Assembly: GCA_016936335.1 (NCBI GenBank)
Contig: JAFGXZ010000342.1
Coordinates: 1-5,527 of the forward strand
Length of the DNA stretch: 5,527 nt
Source: Fidelibacterota bacterium
Lineage (GTDB): Bacteria > Fidelibacterota > UBA2242
Direction: 5' to 3'
In this document: positions 1 through 5,527 of the stretch, in pieces
How the letters are laid out: each line of letters starts with the position of its first letter
Position numbering within the stretch: position 1 is the first letter of the stretch
Made by a program: the position numbers and the translations under genes
The notes under the pieces: generated by a model
The model's input: the letters and a program-made list of their open reading frames with translations, nothing else
Database searches by the model: none
Told to the model about the DNA's origin: nothing

Positions 1-1
1 A

Positions 2-529
2 TTTTTGATAGGTGGAACCGTCAGACTGGCCGGGCAAAATCTGGGACAGAATATTATCTATTCGAATTTCAGAAATAATGACGCAGCAAAAATTGTTTTT
101 GATGCCGGTGTGAAATATAAAACCGGACTACGCAGTTTTCAATTTGGGATGGCAATCCGCAATTTTTCTTCAAATGTCAAACGGGAACGGATTTATGAAC
201 AGATGCCGTTATTATTTATAATGGGAACTACGATAGATGTATTTGAGTTAGTGGCGGTTCAGTCACAAAAAAGTCAGCTTAATTTCGCCATTGATTTTCT
301 TCATCCGAATAATTATTCTGAAAGAATTAATATGGGATTGGAATATTCTATGATGAAGAAAATTGCTTTGAGATGCGGGTATCAGACAAACCGGGATGTG
401 GCATCATGGTCAATCGGTTTTGGGATTAATACCTTAATCTCCGGTAAAAATATTGTTTTCGATTATTCCTATTCCAATTTTGATATTTTTGATGGTATAA
501 ACCGATTGTCGGTAGGATTCAATTTTTAA
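2..529 (+). CDS. PorV/PorQ-like outer-membrane beta-barrel protein, 5'-truncated
   Basis: Only the C-terminal part is present. The frame is open to the left edge, so the TTG at position 5 is an internal codon and the true start lies upstream. About 175 residues are visible. They alternate short polar turns with amphipathic, aromatic-rich strands (FDAGVKYKTG, FQFGMAIRNF, INMGLEYSM, IALRCGYQTN, WSIGFGIN, LSVGFNF). The chain ends in phenylalanine, as expected for an outer-membrane barrel recognised by BamA. The order 'DAGVKYKTG..., GMAIRNF..., GLEY..., LRCGY..., GFGIN' resembles my memory of the PorV/PorQ family. These are OmpP1/FadL-like barrels linked to the type IX secretion system and expanded in many FCB-group bacteria. 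The stop is one base before the next start, so it is probably cotranscribed with the pectinase genes. The barrel call is firm. The PorV/PorQ assignment is moderate, and any role in enzyme export or oligosaccharide passage is inference. Confidence 0.72.
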   Translation, partial: FLIGGTVRLAGQNLGQNIIYSNFRNNDAAKIVFDAGVKYKTGLRSFQFGMAIRNFSSNVKRERIYEQMPLLFIMGTTIDVFELVAVQSQKSQLNFAIDFLHPNNYSERINMGLEYSMMKKIALRCGYQTNRDVASWSIGFGINTLISGKNIVFDYSYSNFDIFDGINRLSVGFNF

Positions 530-530
530 G

Positions 531-1769
531 GTGTTTGTTTTGGTAAAAAAAATAGTTCAAAACAGTCTTTTTTTTCTGATAATATGTCTAATACCATTAA
601 CTCTTTTCAATTCCTGCAATAAAAATACACCGGATGAATACTGTTTTTGGGCAACGCGCACAGTGGATTCTTTCATTCAACGTGCCCCGGATTACACGAT
701 CACTTACGAGCAGAATCGTGAGAAACACAAATGGAATTATGAACAAGGTCTGATGCTAAATGCGGTATATGCTTTATGGTCGTTAACGGGTGAGCAGAAC
801 TATCTCTACTTCATTCAGAAAAATATTGATCTTTATGTAAATGATGACGGTTCTATTTCAACCTATAAACAAAAAGATTTCAAGCTGGATGATATTGGAC
901 CTGGCAGGACCCTGTTACGATTGTACCGTAAAACCAATGACGTGAAATACAAATTAGCGGCGAATCAATTAAGACAGCAATTGCATATTCAGCCCCGCAC
1001 ATTGGAAGGTGGATTCTGGCATAAAAATATATATCCATGGCAGATGTGGCTGGATGGCCTGTATATGGCAGCGCCTTTTTATGCCGAATATGAAAAGGAA
1101 TTTTCCGATCAGCCGGACTATGAGGATATAATCAAACAATTTCAGCTTATTTATCATCATACACTCGATCCTGAAACCGGTTTGCTATATCATGGATGGG
1201 ATGAAAAACACCAGCAGATCTGGGCAGATCCGGAAACAGGACTTTCTCGGCATTTCTGGGGACGCGGTGTCGGCTGGTACATGATGGCGCTGGTGGATGT
1301 GCTGGAAATCCTACCGGAAAACACATCAGATCGATTAACGCTTCTGAATCAATTTCAGACATTATCGCGTGCCGTACTGCGTATCCGTGATTCCCAATCA
1401 AAGGTTTGGTACCAGGTTCTAAATCAGGGGAATCGTGCCGGAAATTACCTGGAATCGTCGGCTTCGGCCATGTTCATCTACAGTTTTGCCAAAGGTGCCA
1501 AGCTTGGCTATCTGCCGGTGAAATATTATGATTTAGCAGTTGAGTCATTTAAGGGCTTTATTGATCAATTTGTCATAGTCAATGATTCCGGGCTGGTGGA
1601 TGTGTTGCATGCCTGCTCCGGTGCCGGATTGGGTGGAAAGCAGCAACGCGAAGGTAGCTTCGAATATTATATCAGTGAACCGCAGAGGAACAACGATTTT
1701 AAAGCGGTTGGGCCATTTATTCTGGCAGCAGTGGAATTGGAGAAGGGGTGTCAGAAAGCATCTGAATAA
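531..1769 (+). CDS. GH105 unsaturated rhamnogalacturonyl/galacturonyl hydrolase, probable lipoprotein
   Basis: The 412-residue protein has an (alpha/alpha)6-barrel fold type. It removes the 4,5-unsaturated uronic acid from the non-reducing end of oligosaccharides made by pectin or rhamnogalacturonan lyases. Family landmarks in order: WNYEQGLML (68-76), LDDIGPGRTLLRLY (119-132), GGFWHK (160-165), MWLDGLYMAAPF (172-183), HFWGRGVGWYMMAL (241-254), NYLESSASAMF (305-315) and a C-terminal EYYISEP...NDFKAVGPF segment (378-396). Asp175 in W-x-D matches the catalytic Asp143 of Bacillus YteR. Asp120, Trp173, Arg245 and Trp249 keep the same spacing as the YteR active-site residues I recall. The N-terminus has Lys6-Lys7, a hydrophobic core and LFNSC, giving a likely lipid-bearing Cys29; the lipobox is imperfect (Phe at -3). 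The start is GTG at 531, or TTG at 540, because the frame is closed upstream by TAG at 513. GH88 is the nearest alternative but fits the motifs less well. Linkage specificity (rhamnose or galacturonate partner) cannot be read here. Confidence 0.93.
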   Translation: MFVLVKKIVQNSLFFLIICLIPLTLFNSCNKNTPDEYCFWATRTVDSFIQRAPDYTITYEQNREKHKWNYEQGLMLNAVYALWSLTGEQNYLYFIQKNIDLYVNDDGSISTYKQKDFKLDDIGPGRTLLRLYRKTNDVKYKLAANQLRQQLHIQPRTLEGGFWHKNIYPWQMWLDGLYMAAPFYAEYEKEFSDQPDYEDIIKQFQLIYHHTLDPETGLLYHGWDEKHQQIWADPETGLSRHFWGRGVGWYMMALVDVLEILPENTSDRLTLLNQFQTLSRAVLRIRDSQSKVWYQVLNQGNRAGNYLESSASAMFIYSFAKGAKLGYLPVKYYDLAVESFKGFIDQFVIVNDSGLVDVLHACSGAGLGGKQQREGSFEYYISEPQRNNDFKAVGPFILAAVELEKGCQKASE

Positions 1770-1772
1770 ATT

Positions 1773-3311
1773 ATGGCGAACTATCGAAAATATTTTAGCA
1801 TTCCGTTTTGTCTGTTGATTGTGGCTGTGATTATCAACGTCATTGCCGCGGCGCCGCGGGTAACAATTCACTTGATCGGTGATTCGACTATGGCGGATAA
1901 ACCTCTGGACGACAATCCGGAGCGGGGCTGGGGGCAGCTGTTTCCATTATTTTTTACACAGGATGTTCGTATCATCAACTACGCCCGTAACGGTCGCAGC
2001 ACGAAAAGTTTTATTGACCAGGGACTCTGGGACGAGGTTCATAATAACCTGAGACCCGGCGATTATCTGTTCATTCAATTCGGACATAATGATGCAAAAA
2101 AATCCGATACCATCCGCTATGCCGAGGCGCATACAAATTATCGGAGCAATCTCGTTAAATATATTACGGAAGCTCATCAAAAGGACGCAACACCGGTTTT
2201 GATCACACCGGTCAATCGTCGTAAATTTTCCGAAACCGGCGAGTTTTTCGATCAACATGGGGATTATCCGAAAGTTGTCAGAGAATTGGCATCTGAATAT
2301 AATGTTCCATTAATTGATCTGCATGCCAGCAGTATGCACTATTTATCAGCACTGGGTCCGGAAAAATCCGAAGCCTTGTTTCTGCGGGCTCCGGCTGGTG
2401 TCTATAAAAGATGCCCAGAAGGAAAATCCGATAATACCCATTTCAACCGGTATGGCGCCATTCAAATCTGCAAGCTCGTAATCGATGCAATGCAACCGAT
2501 CAATCTGCCAATCGTGAAATATCTCAAAGAAGGACCCGAACTTTCCGACATTGGCATCGGGAAAGTCGTTGGTTTAGATTATTTTTATAATCATGAATTT
2601 CGGGATGGCAGGCAGTATCACTACATCTGGGAAGACCGGGAGAATTCCGGTTTTTATGAATTGGGCAACCTTTATGAAAACACCGGGGCATTTATTTCTG
2701 AAGTCAAAGAGGCACCAACAGCGGCAGTTCTGGAAAAATTGAGTGTCTATATTATTGTCGATCCCGATACACCAAAAGAAACCGCCGAGCCGAATTATAT
2801 ATCTCCAGCAGCGATTAAAAATATCACGAAGTGGGTACGTTCTGGCGGTGTGTTGGTCCTGCTTGCGAATGATAAGGGTAATGCGGAATTCGAGCATTTT
2901 AACCACTTGGCGCAAAAGTTCGGTATCCGGTTCAATGAGGTCAGCCTGAACAGAGTCGAAAACAAGAATTATAATATGGCAAAATTTGACGATTTGCCGG
3001 ATCATCCACTATTTGAAAATCTTTCCAAGATTTATATGAAAGAAGTTGCATCACTGACATTATCGGGTAAAGCCCGACCAATTTTAAACTCGGACGGAAA
3101 TATCATAATTGCAATGTCGGAATATGGTAATGGGGTGGTATTAGCGATTGGTGATCCCTGGTTCTACAATGAATATATTGATGATCGCCGCCTGCCAGCG
3201 GATTTTGAGAATTTTCAGGCTGCGAAAAATTTTGTCAACTGGTCATTAAATCATGCTCGGGTTGTTCGGGATATGATTACCGGATATCAGCGATCCAGAA
3301 GGGGGAAATGA
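1773..3311 (+). CDS. Rhamnogalacturonan acetylesterase (CE12-like SGNH hydrolase) with C-terminal GIFT/DUF4350-like domain
   Basis: This is a secreted esterase of 512 residues that removes acetyl groups from galacturonate in rhamnogalacturonan I. A signal peptide spans about residues 1-26, with cleavage near Ala-Ala-Ala 25-27. The catalytic domain (about 30-245) shows every SGNH block: IGDSTMA with nucleophile Ser38, ARNGRSTKSF with oxyanion Gly74, FIQFGHND with Asn106, and DNTHFNRYGA with the Asp220/His223 pair. The GDSTMA and GHND forms are typical of the CE12 rhamnogalacturonan acetylesterases. Single-domain members are roughly 220-260 residues, so about half of this protein is extra. The extra part (about 260-497) contains GKVVGLDYFYNHE, YIIVDPDTP, ITKWVRSGGVLVLLAND and GNGVVLAIGDPW. 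This is an alpha/beta, Rossmann-like pattern resembling GIFT/DUF4350 domains, which I recall attached to Bacteroidota rhamnogalacturonyl hydrolases; its role is unknown, perhaps carbohydrate binding. The ATG start lies 3 nt after the GH105 stop and lacks a clear Shine-Dalgarno. The stop overlaps the next start. Confidence 0.92.
   Translation: MANYRKYFSIPFCLLIVAVIINVIAAAPRVTIHLIGDSTMADKPLDDNPERGWGQLFPLFFTQDVRIINYARNGRSTKSFIDQGLWDEVHNNLRPGDYLFIQFGHNDAKKSDTIRYAEAHTNYRSNLVKYITEAHQKDATPVLITPVNRRKFSETGEFFDQHGDYPKVVRELASEYNVPLIDLHASSMHYLSALGPEKSEALFLRAPAGVYKRCPEGKSDNTHFNRYGAIQICKLVIDAMQPINLPIVKYLKEGPELSDIGIGKVVGLDYFYNHEFRDGRQYHYIWEDRENSGFYELGNLYENTGAFISEVKEAPTAAVLEKLSVYIIVDPDTPKETAEPNYISPAAIKNITKWVRSGGVLVLLANDKGNAEFEHFNHLAQKFGIRFNEVSLNRVENKNYNMAKFDDLPDHPLFENLSKIYMKEVASLTLSGKARPILNSDGNIIIAMSEYGNGVVLAIGDPWFYNEYIDDRRLPADFENFQAAKNFVNWSLNHARVVRDMITGYQRSRRGK
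1846..1859. repeat. 14-bp perfect GC-only palindrome
   Basis: CCGCGGCGCCGCGG reads the same on both strands. It lies within the codons for Ala25 to Arg29 of the acetylesterase, at the signal-peptide cleavage region. It stands out from AT-richer surroundings. Nothing ties it to a known site, and the Ala-Ala-Ala-Pro-Arg coding need may explain it. Confidence 0.4.
3299..3305 (+). promoter_or_regulatory. Shine-Dalgarno-like purine run before the methylesterase start
   Basis: AAGGGGG ends two bases before the ATG at 3308, and its AAGG core lies five bases from the start. It lies inside the last codons of the acetylesterase gene. It is the only convincing ribosome-binding-type sequence before any start in this window. 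It supports the ATG of the ATGA overlap, where translational coupling to the preceding gene is likely. The starts at 531 and 1773 have no comparable motif at proper spacing. Confidence 0.45.
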
Positions 3312-5527
3312 ACAGAACAGGTTTGTTTATATTGGTTGTTTTAATGGCCTTTGGTCTTTTGATGGCACAAACGCCAGCTCTGGTCAATTGGAGCTGTACA
3401 GAACCTGATTACCAGGAAGTCTCAGCTGAGGGAGGGAATCTGGCAGGACTGGCCCAAATCAGCAGCCCCGGATTTGAAGTGCGTGATTATTTGAACGGAC
3501 CGGGCCCGGATCAACGCTGGTGGCCGTATGCCGATGGAGCGGCGGTTAGTTGGGGTGATGAAACCGGGCAGGTTGACAGTCGTTGGGTTCAATTTGCCGC
3601 TTACCCCAAAGCAGGTTTTGAATTTCAATGTACTGAAATTTCAATTTACCTGGGTGCTAAAGGAACGGGCAATCTACGGGCAAATGTCGCCATTGATACC
3701 AGTGCTGATTTTTCAACAGCGCTACAATTAAACGGTAATGTGATTGAACTGCTAAAGGATGATGATTCGCTATACACATTTACAATGGCAATGAACATTT
3801 CGGCGGGTGATACCATCTATTTTCGGGTTTACCCCTGGTACACCGGCACAGCCTCGACATCGAAATATCTGTATGTCCGCAATATGACAATCAGTGGAAC
3901 AACCCAGGCAATTCCGGTGGCAGCGTATGCGCTTTGGCCATTTGAAGAGGATAATCGGGCTGTAACCAATGGACCACTGGTCGCTTATACGGAGGCGTAT
4001 AGTGATGCGATGAAGTTTTATGAAATCACAACCTTACCAACGACCGGTGGATATGATGTTACCTGCGGCTCTATTCAAACAGTTTCAAAATCCTGGAATG
4101 CCGAGCCTAACCCAACGGACAGCTTATGGTTCGAATACGCAGTGGAACCCAAATTCGGCGGCACATTTACTGTAAAAGAAATATCGCTGTATATTGGCGG
4201 ATGGTTCACCAGTAACATGCGGGCTGCTTTTTATTATTCCAAAGATTCGACCTTTTCATCGAAGACATTACTGATTGCCGATACCCTGTTATATGGCGAC
4301 CAGGTTATGCCATTGTGTGTGAATTTGGTTGATACCGTCAAAACAGGAGAAACATTTTATCTGAGAGTATCTCCGCATAATACTGAAGCGGTTGGCTGGG
4401 CGAAACTTGTGGCAATGGATAGTGTAAAAATTTCCGGGGTCACATTCGGTGCAACAGCAGATCCACCAACTGTCAGCACATCAGCCGTTTCCAAAATTTC
4501 GACAAATAATGCCGTTTGTGGTGGAACGGTGACAAATGATGGCGGTGCTATTGTGACCGAAAGAGGTGTCTGCTGGAATACCAGTGGCAGTCCGACCATT
4601 GCAGACAACCGAACGTCCGATGGACAAGGTGCCGGAAGTTTTACCAGTAATGTCAGCAGTTTATCAAAAGGTACGACTTATTTCATTCGCGCTTATGCCA
4701 TCAATGCAGCGGGGACAGCCTATGGTGAGGAACTTAGTTTCACAAGCTTGGCGTCTATTATTGTACCGACTGTATCGACAAATAGCATATCAAATATTAT
4801 GGTCAAAACGGCCATTTGCGGAGGGTATGTTTCAGATTGGGGCGGTGGTGAGGTCACTGTACGTGGTATCTGCTGGAGTACAACTGATTCACCAACAATT
4901 TCTGACAATTTTACTGAAGATGGCGAAGGGACAGGCTCTTTTACCAGTGGATTGTACGATCTTGTGGCTGACACTAAGTATTATGTTCGTGCATACGCTG
5001 CAAACAGCGCCGGAACGGGATATGGAAATGAACAATCTTTTACAACACAGATTCCTGCTGGACCTGTTTTAAAAGTAGTAGCCAAGGATGGCACGGGTAA
5101 TTATGAAACCGTTCAGGCGGCGTTTGACGATATTCCCAATTATTATACCGGGCAGTATACGATTTTTGTAAAAAAGGGTAAGTATTATGAAAAACTGATG
5201 TTGGATCGCTATAAGACCAATGTCGTTTTAAAAGGTGAAGACCGGGATTCAACAATTCTGACTTATGATGATTATGCCGGAATTGCGGGCGGAACTTCGA
5301 TGTGTTACAGTGTGGCGATTGATGCCGATGATTTTATTGCGGAAAATATAACTTTCCAAAATACAGTTAAAAATGATGGTTTGGTGTCCGATCAGCAGGC
5401 TGTGGCACTGCGGGTCAATGGTGACCGTCAGGCGTATTATAACTGTAATCTGCTGGGCTATCAGGATACTTATTATACCTGGGGCGGTCGTGGAACAGGG
5501 CGAGTTTATATGAAAAACTGTTATATC
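3308..5527 (+). CDS. Secreted multidomain pectin methylesterase (CE8), 3'-truncated
   Basis: The frame runs 740 codons from the ATG of an ATGA overlap to the window edge with no stop, so the 3' end is missing. The enzyme hydrolyses methyl esters of homogalacturonan, releasing methanol. Residues 1-20 are a signal peptide (hydrophobic core, cleavage probably after LLMA). Two related domains of about 170 residues follow (28-199 and 209-381), then two FN3-like repeats (387-480 and 487-580). The CE8 right-handed beta-helix begins near 588 with VVAKDGTGNYETVQAAFDDIP (590-610) and carries GKYYE (624-628), an ENITFQN strand, QQAVAL (696-701) and GYQDTYY (717-723). From family knowledge, Gln697 and Gln719 form the oxyanion hole and Asp720 is the acid/base. 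The nucleophilic Asp of the DFIFG motif and the LGRPW motif should lie just beyond the edge, so activity cannot be fully judged. Any C-terminal sorting domain, such as a type IX tail, would also be outside. It is the last visible gene of the operon. Confidence 0.93.
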   Translation, partial: MNRTGLFILVVLMAFGLLMAQTPALVNWSCTEPDYQEVSAEGGNLAGLAQISSPGFEVRDYLNGPGPDQRWWPYADGAAVSWGDETGQVDSRWVQFAAYPKAGFEFQCTEISIYLGAKGTGNLRANVAIDTSADFSTALQLNGNVIELLKDDDSLYTFTMAMNISAGDTIYFRVYPWYTGTASTSKYLYVRNMTISGTTQAIPVAAYALWPFEEDNRAVTNGPLVAYTEAYSDAMKFYEITTLPTTGGYDVTCGSIQTVSKSWNAEPNPTDSLWFEYAVEPKFGGTFTVKEISLYIGGWFTSNMRAAFYYSKDSTFSSKTLLIADTLLYGDQVMPLCVNLVDTVKTGETFYLRVSPHNTEAVGWAKLVAMDSVKISGVTFGATADPPTVSTSAVSKISTNNAVCGGTVTNDGGAIVTERGVCWNTSGSPTIADNRTSDGQGAGSFTSNVSSLSKGTTYFIRAYAINAAGTAYGEELSFTSLASIIVPTVSTNSISNIMVKTAICGGYVSDWGGGEVTVRGICWSTTDSPTISDNFTEDGEGTGSFTSGLYDLVADTKYYVRAYAANSAGTGYGNEQSFTTQIPAGPVLKVVAKDGTGNYETVQAAFDDIPNYYTGQYTIFVKKGKYYEKLMLDRYKTNVVLKGEDRDSTILTYDDYAGIAGGTSMCYSVAIDADDFIAENITFQNTVKNDGLVSDQQAVALRVNGDRQAYYNCNLLGYQDTYYTWGGRGTGRVYMKNCYI
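3389..4450 (+). repeat. Tandem pair of related ~170-residue domains inside the pectin methylesterase
   Basis: Residues 28-199 and 209-381 of the methylesterase align to each other at a constant offset of 181 residues in their core. Trp93 (WVQF) matches Trp274 (WFEY), Ile111 (ISIYLG) matches Ile292 (ISLYIG), and Arg124 (NLRA) matches Arg305 (NMRA). Both then have an acidic-aromatic stretch (DTSADF / SKDSTF), a GDTIYFRVYP / GETFYLRVSP strand and a closing MTISGTT / VKISGVT strand. This looks like duplication of an all-beta module followed by deep divergence. A carbohydrate-binding jelly roll is the natural guess, but no named family was recognised. Confidence 0.75.
4466..5047 (+). repeat. Two FN3-like repeats with a 100-residue period
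   Basis: Residues 387-480 and 487-580 of the methylesterase are two copies of a fibronectin-III-like module, offset by exactly 100 codons (300 nt). Shared landmarks are PTVST at the start, A[VI]CGG, RG[VI]CW, SPTI, DG.G.GSFTS, T.Y[FY][IV]RAYA.N.AGT.YG and a final SFT. Each copy has two cysteines at matching places (404/422 and 504/522), which could form a disulfide outside the cytoplasm. This variant is common in extracellular proteins of Bacteroidota and probably spaces the N-terminal domains from the catalytic helix. Confidence 0.88.

Noticed and set aside
5..7. TTG as the true start of the barrel gene
   Set aside because: The frame is open to the left edge, and the visible part lacks a signal peptide and the early strands, so the gene is cut by the window.
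1767..1775. Promoter or terminator between the GH105 and acetylesterase genes
   Set aside because: Only three bases separate the genes. No hairpin with T-run or credible promoter pair was seen, and cotranscription is the simpler reading.
1545..1871. 108-codon minus-strand open frame spanning the GH105/acetylesterase junction
   Set aside because: Both plus-strand genes are well supported by family motifs right up to this junction, and the antisense product resembles nothing.
1947..2258. 103-codon minus-strand open frame
   Set aside because: It is antisense to the SGNH catalytic core (ARNGRS, GHND blocks), so it is a shadow.
2574..3005. 143-codon minus-strand open frame
   Set aside because: It is antisense to the conserved C-terminal domain of the acetylesterase, with a cysteine- and isoleucine-rich translation typical of a shadow frame.
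3500..3509. 10-bp palindrome CCGGGCCCGG
   Set aside because: Too short, inside clear coding sequence for a Gly-Pro-Gly-Pro stretch, with no loop or T-run to suggest a terminator.
3422..3628. Short minus-strand open frame near the start of the methylesterase, with an overlapping plus-strand frame at 3528-3731
   Set aside because: Both fall within the first N-terminal domain, whose duplicate at 3932-4450 confirms the methylesterase frame.
4566..5072. 168-codon plus-strand open frame overlapping the FN3-like repeats
   Set aside because: It lies in another frame of the 740-codon methylesterase, whose domain motifs are clear. Its translation has no recognisable motif.

Overview
The window holds four adjacent plus-strand genes with almost no intergenic DNA (1 nt gap, 3 nt gap, then a 4 nt ATGA overlap). 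This is the layout of one operon. Both ends are cut: the first gene lacks its 5' part and the last lacks its 3' part. The theme is breakdown of pectin, covering both rhamnogalacturonan and homogalacturonan. No RNA gene, CRISPR array, insertion sequence, promoter or terminator could be supported, and there is no gene-free stretch longer than a few bases.

Layout. (1) 2-529: C-terminal part of an outer-membrane beta-barrel protein resembling the PorV/PorQ family. (2) 531-1769: family GH105 unsaturated (rhamno)galacturonyl hydrolase with a lipoprotein-type signal. (3) 1773-3311: SGNH-fold rhamnogalacturonan acetylesterase (CE12-like) with a signal peptide and an extra C-terminal domain of about 250 residues, probably the GIFT/DUF4350-type Rossmann-like domain. 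(4) 3308-5527: start of a large secreted multidomain pectin methylesterase (CE8), 740 codons open to the window edge. Its order is signal peptide, two related domains of about 170 residues, two FN3-like repeats, then the catalytic beta-helix. The last protein is cut just after the first catalytic aspartate.

How they fit together (inference). The methylesterase strips methyl groups from homogalacturonan and the acetylesterase strips acetyl groups from rhamnogalacturonan I. Polysaccharide lyases, not in this window, would then cut the backbone, and GH105 would remove the unsaturated uronic acid from the resulting oligosaccharides. The barrel protein may help move or anchor secreted enzymes at the outer membrane.

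Organism. The PorV/PorQ-like barrel, the Bacteroidota-style FN3 repeats with G-G and R-G-[VI]-C-W motifs, the weak Shine-Dalgarno signals and the moderate base composition suggest a Gram-negative member of the Bacteroidota/FCB superphylum. Candidates include Ignavibacteria, Calditrichota or KSB1-type lineages. The phylum cannot be fixed from this sequence.

The catalytic families are known. The parts most worth a second look are the paired N-terminal domains of the methylesterase, the acetylesterase fusion, and the tight coupling of a PorV-like gene to pectinase genes.
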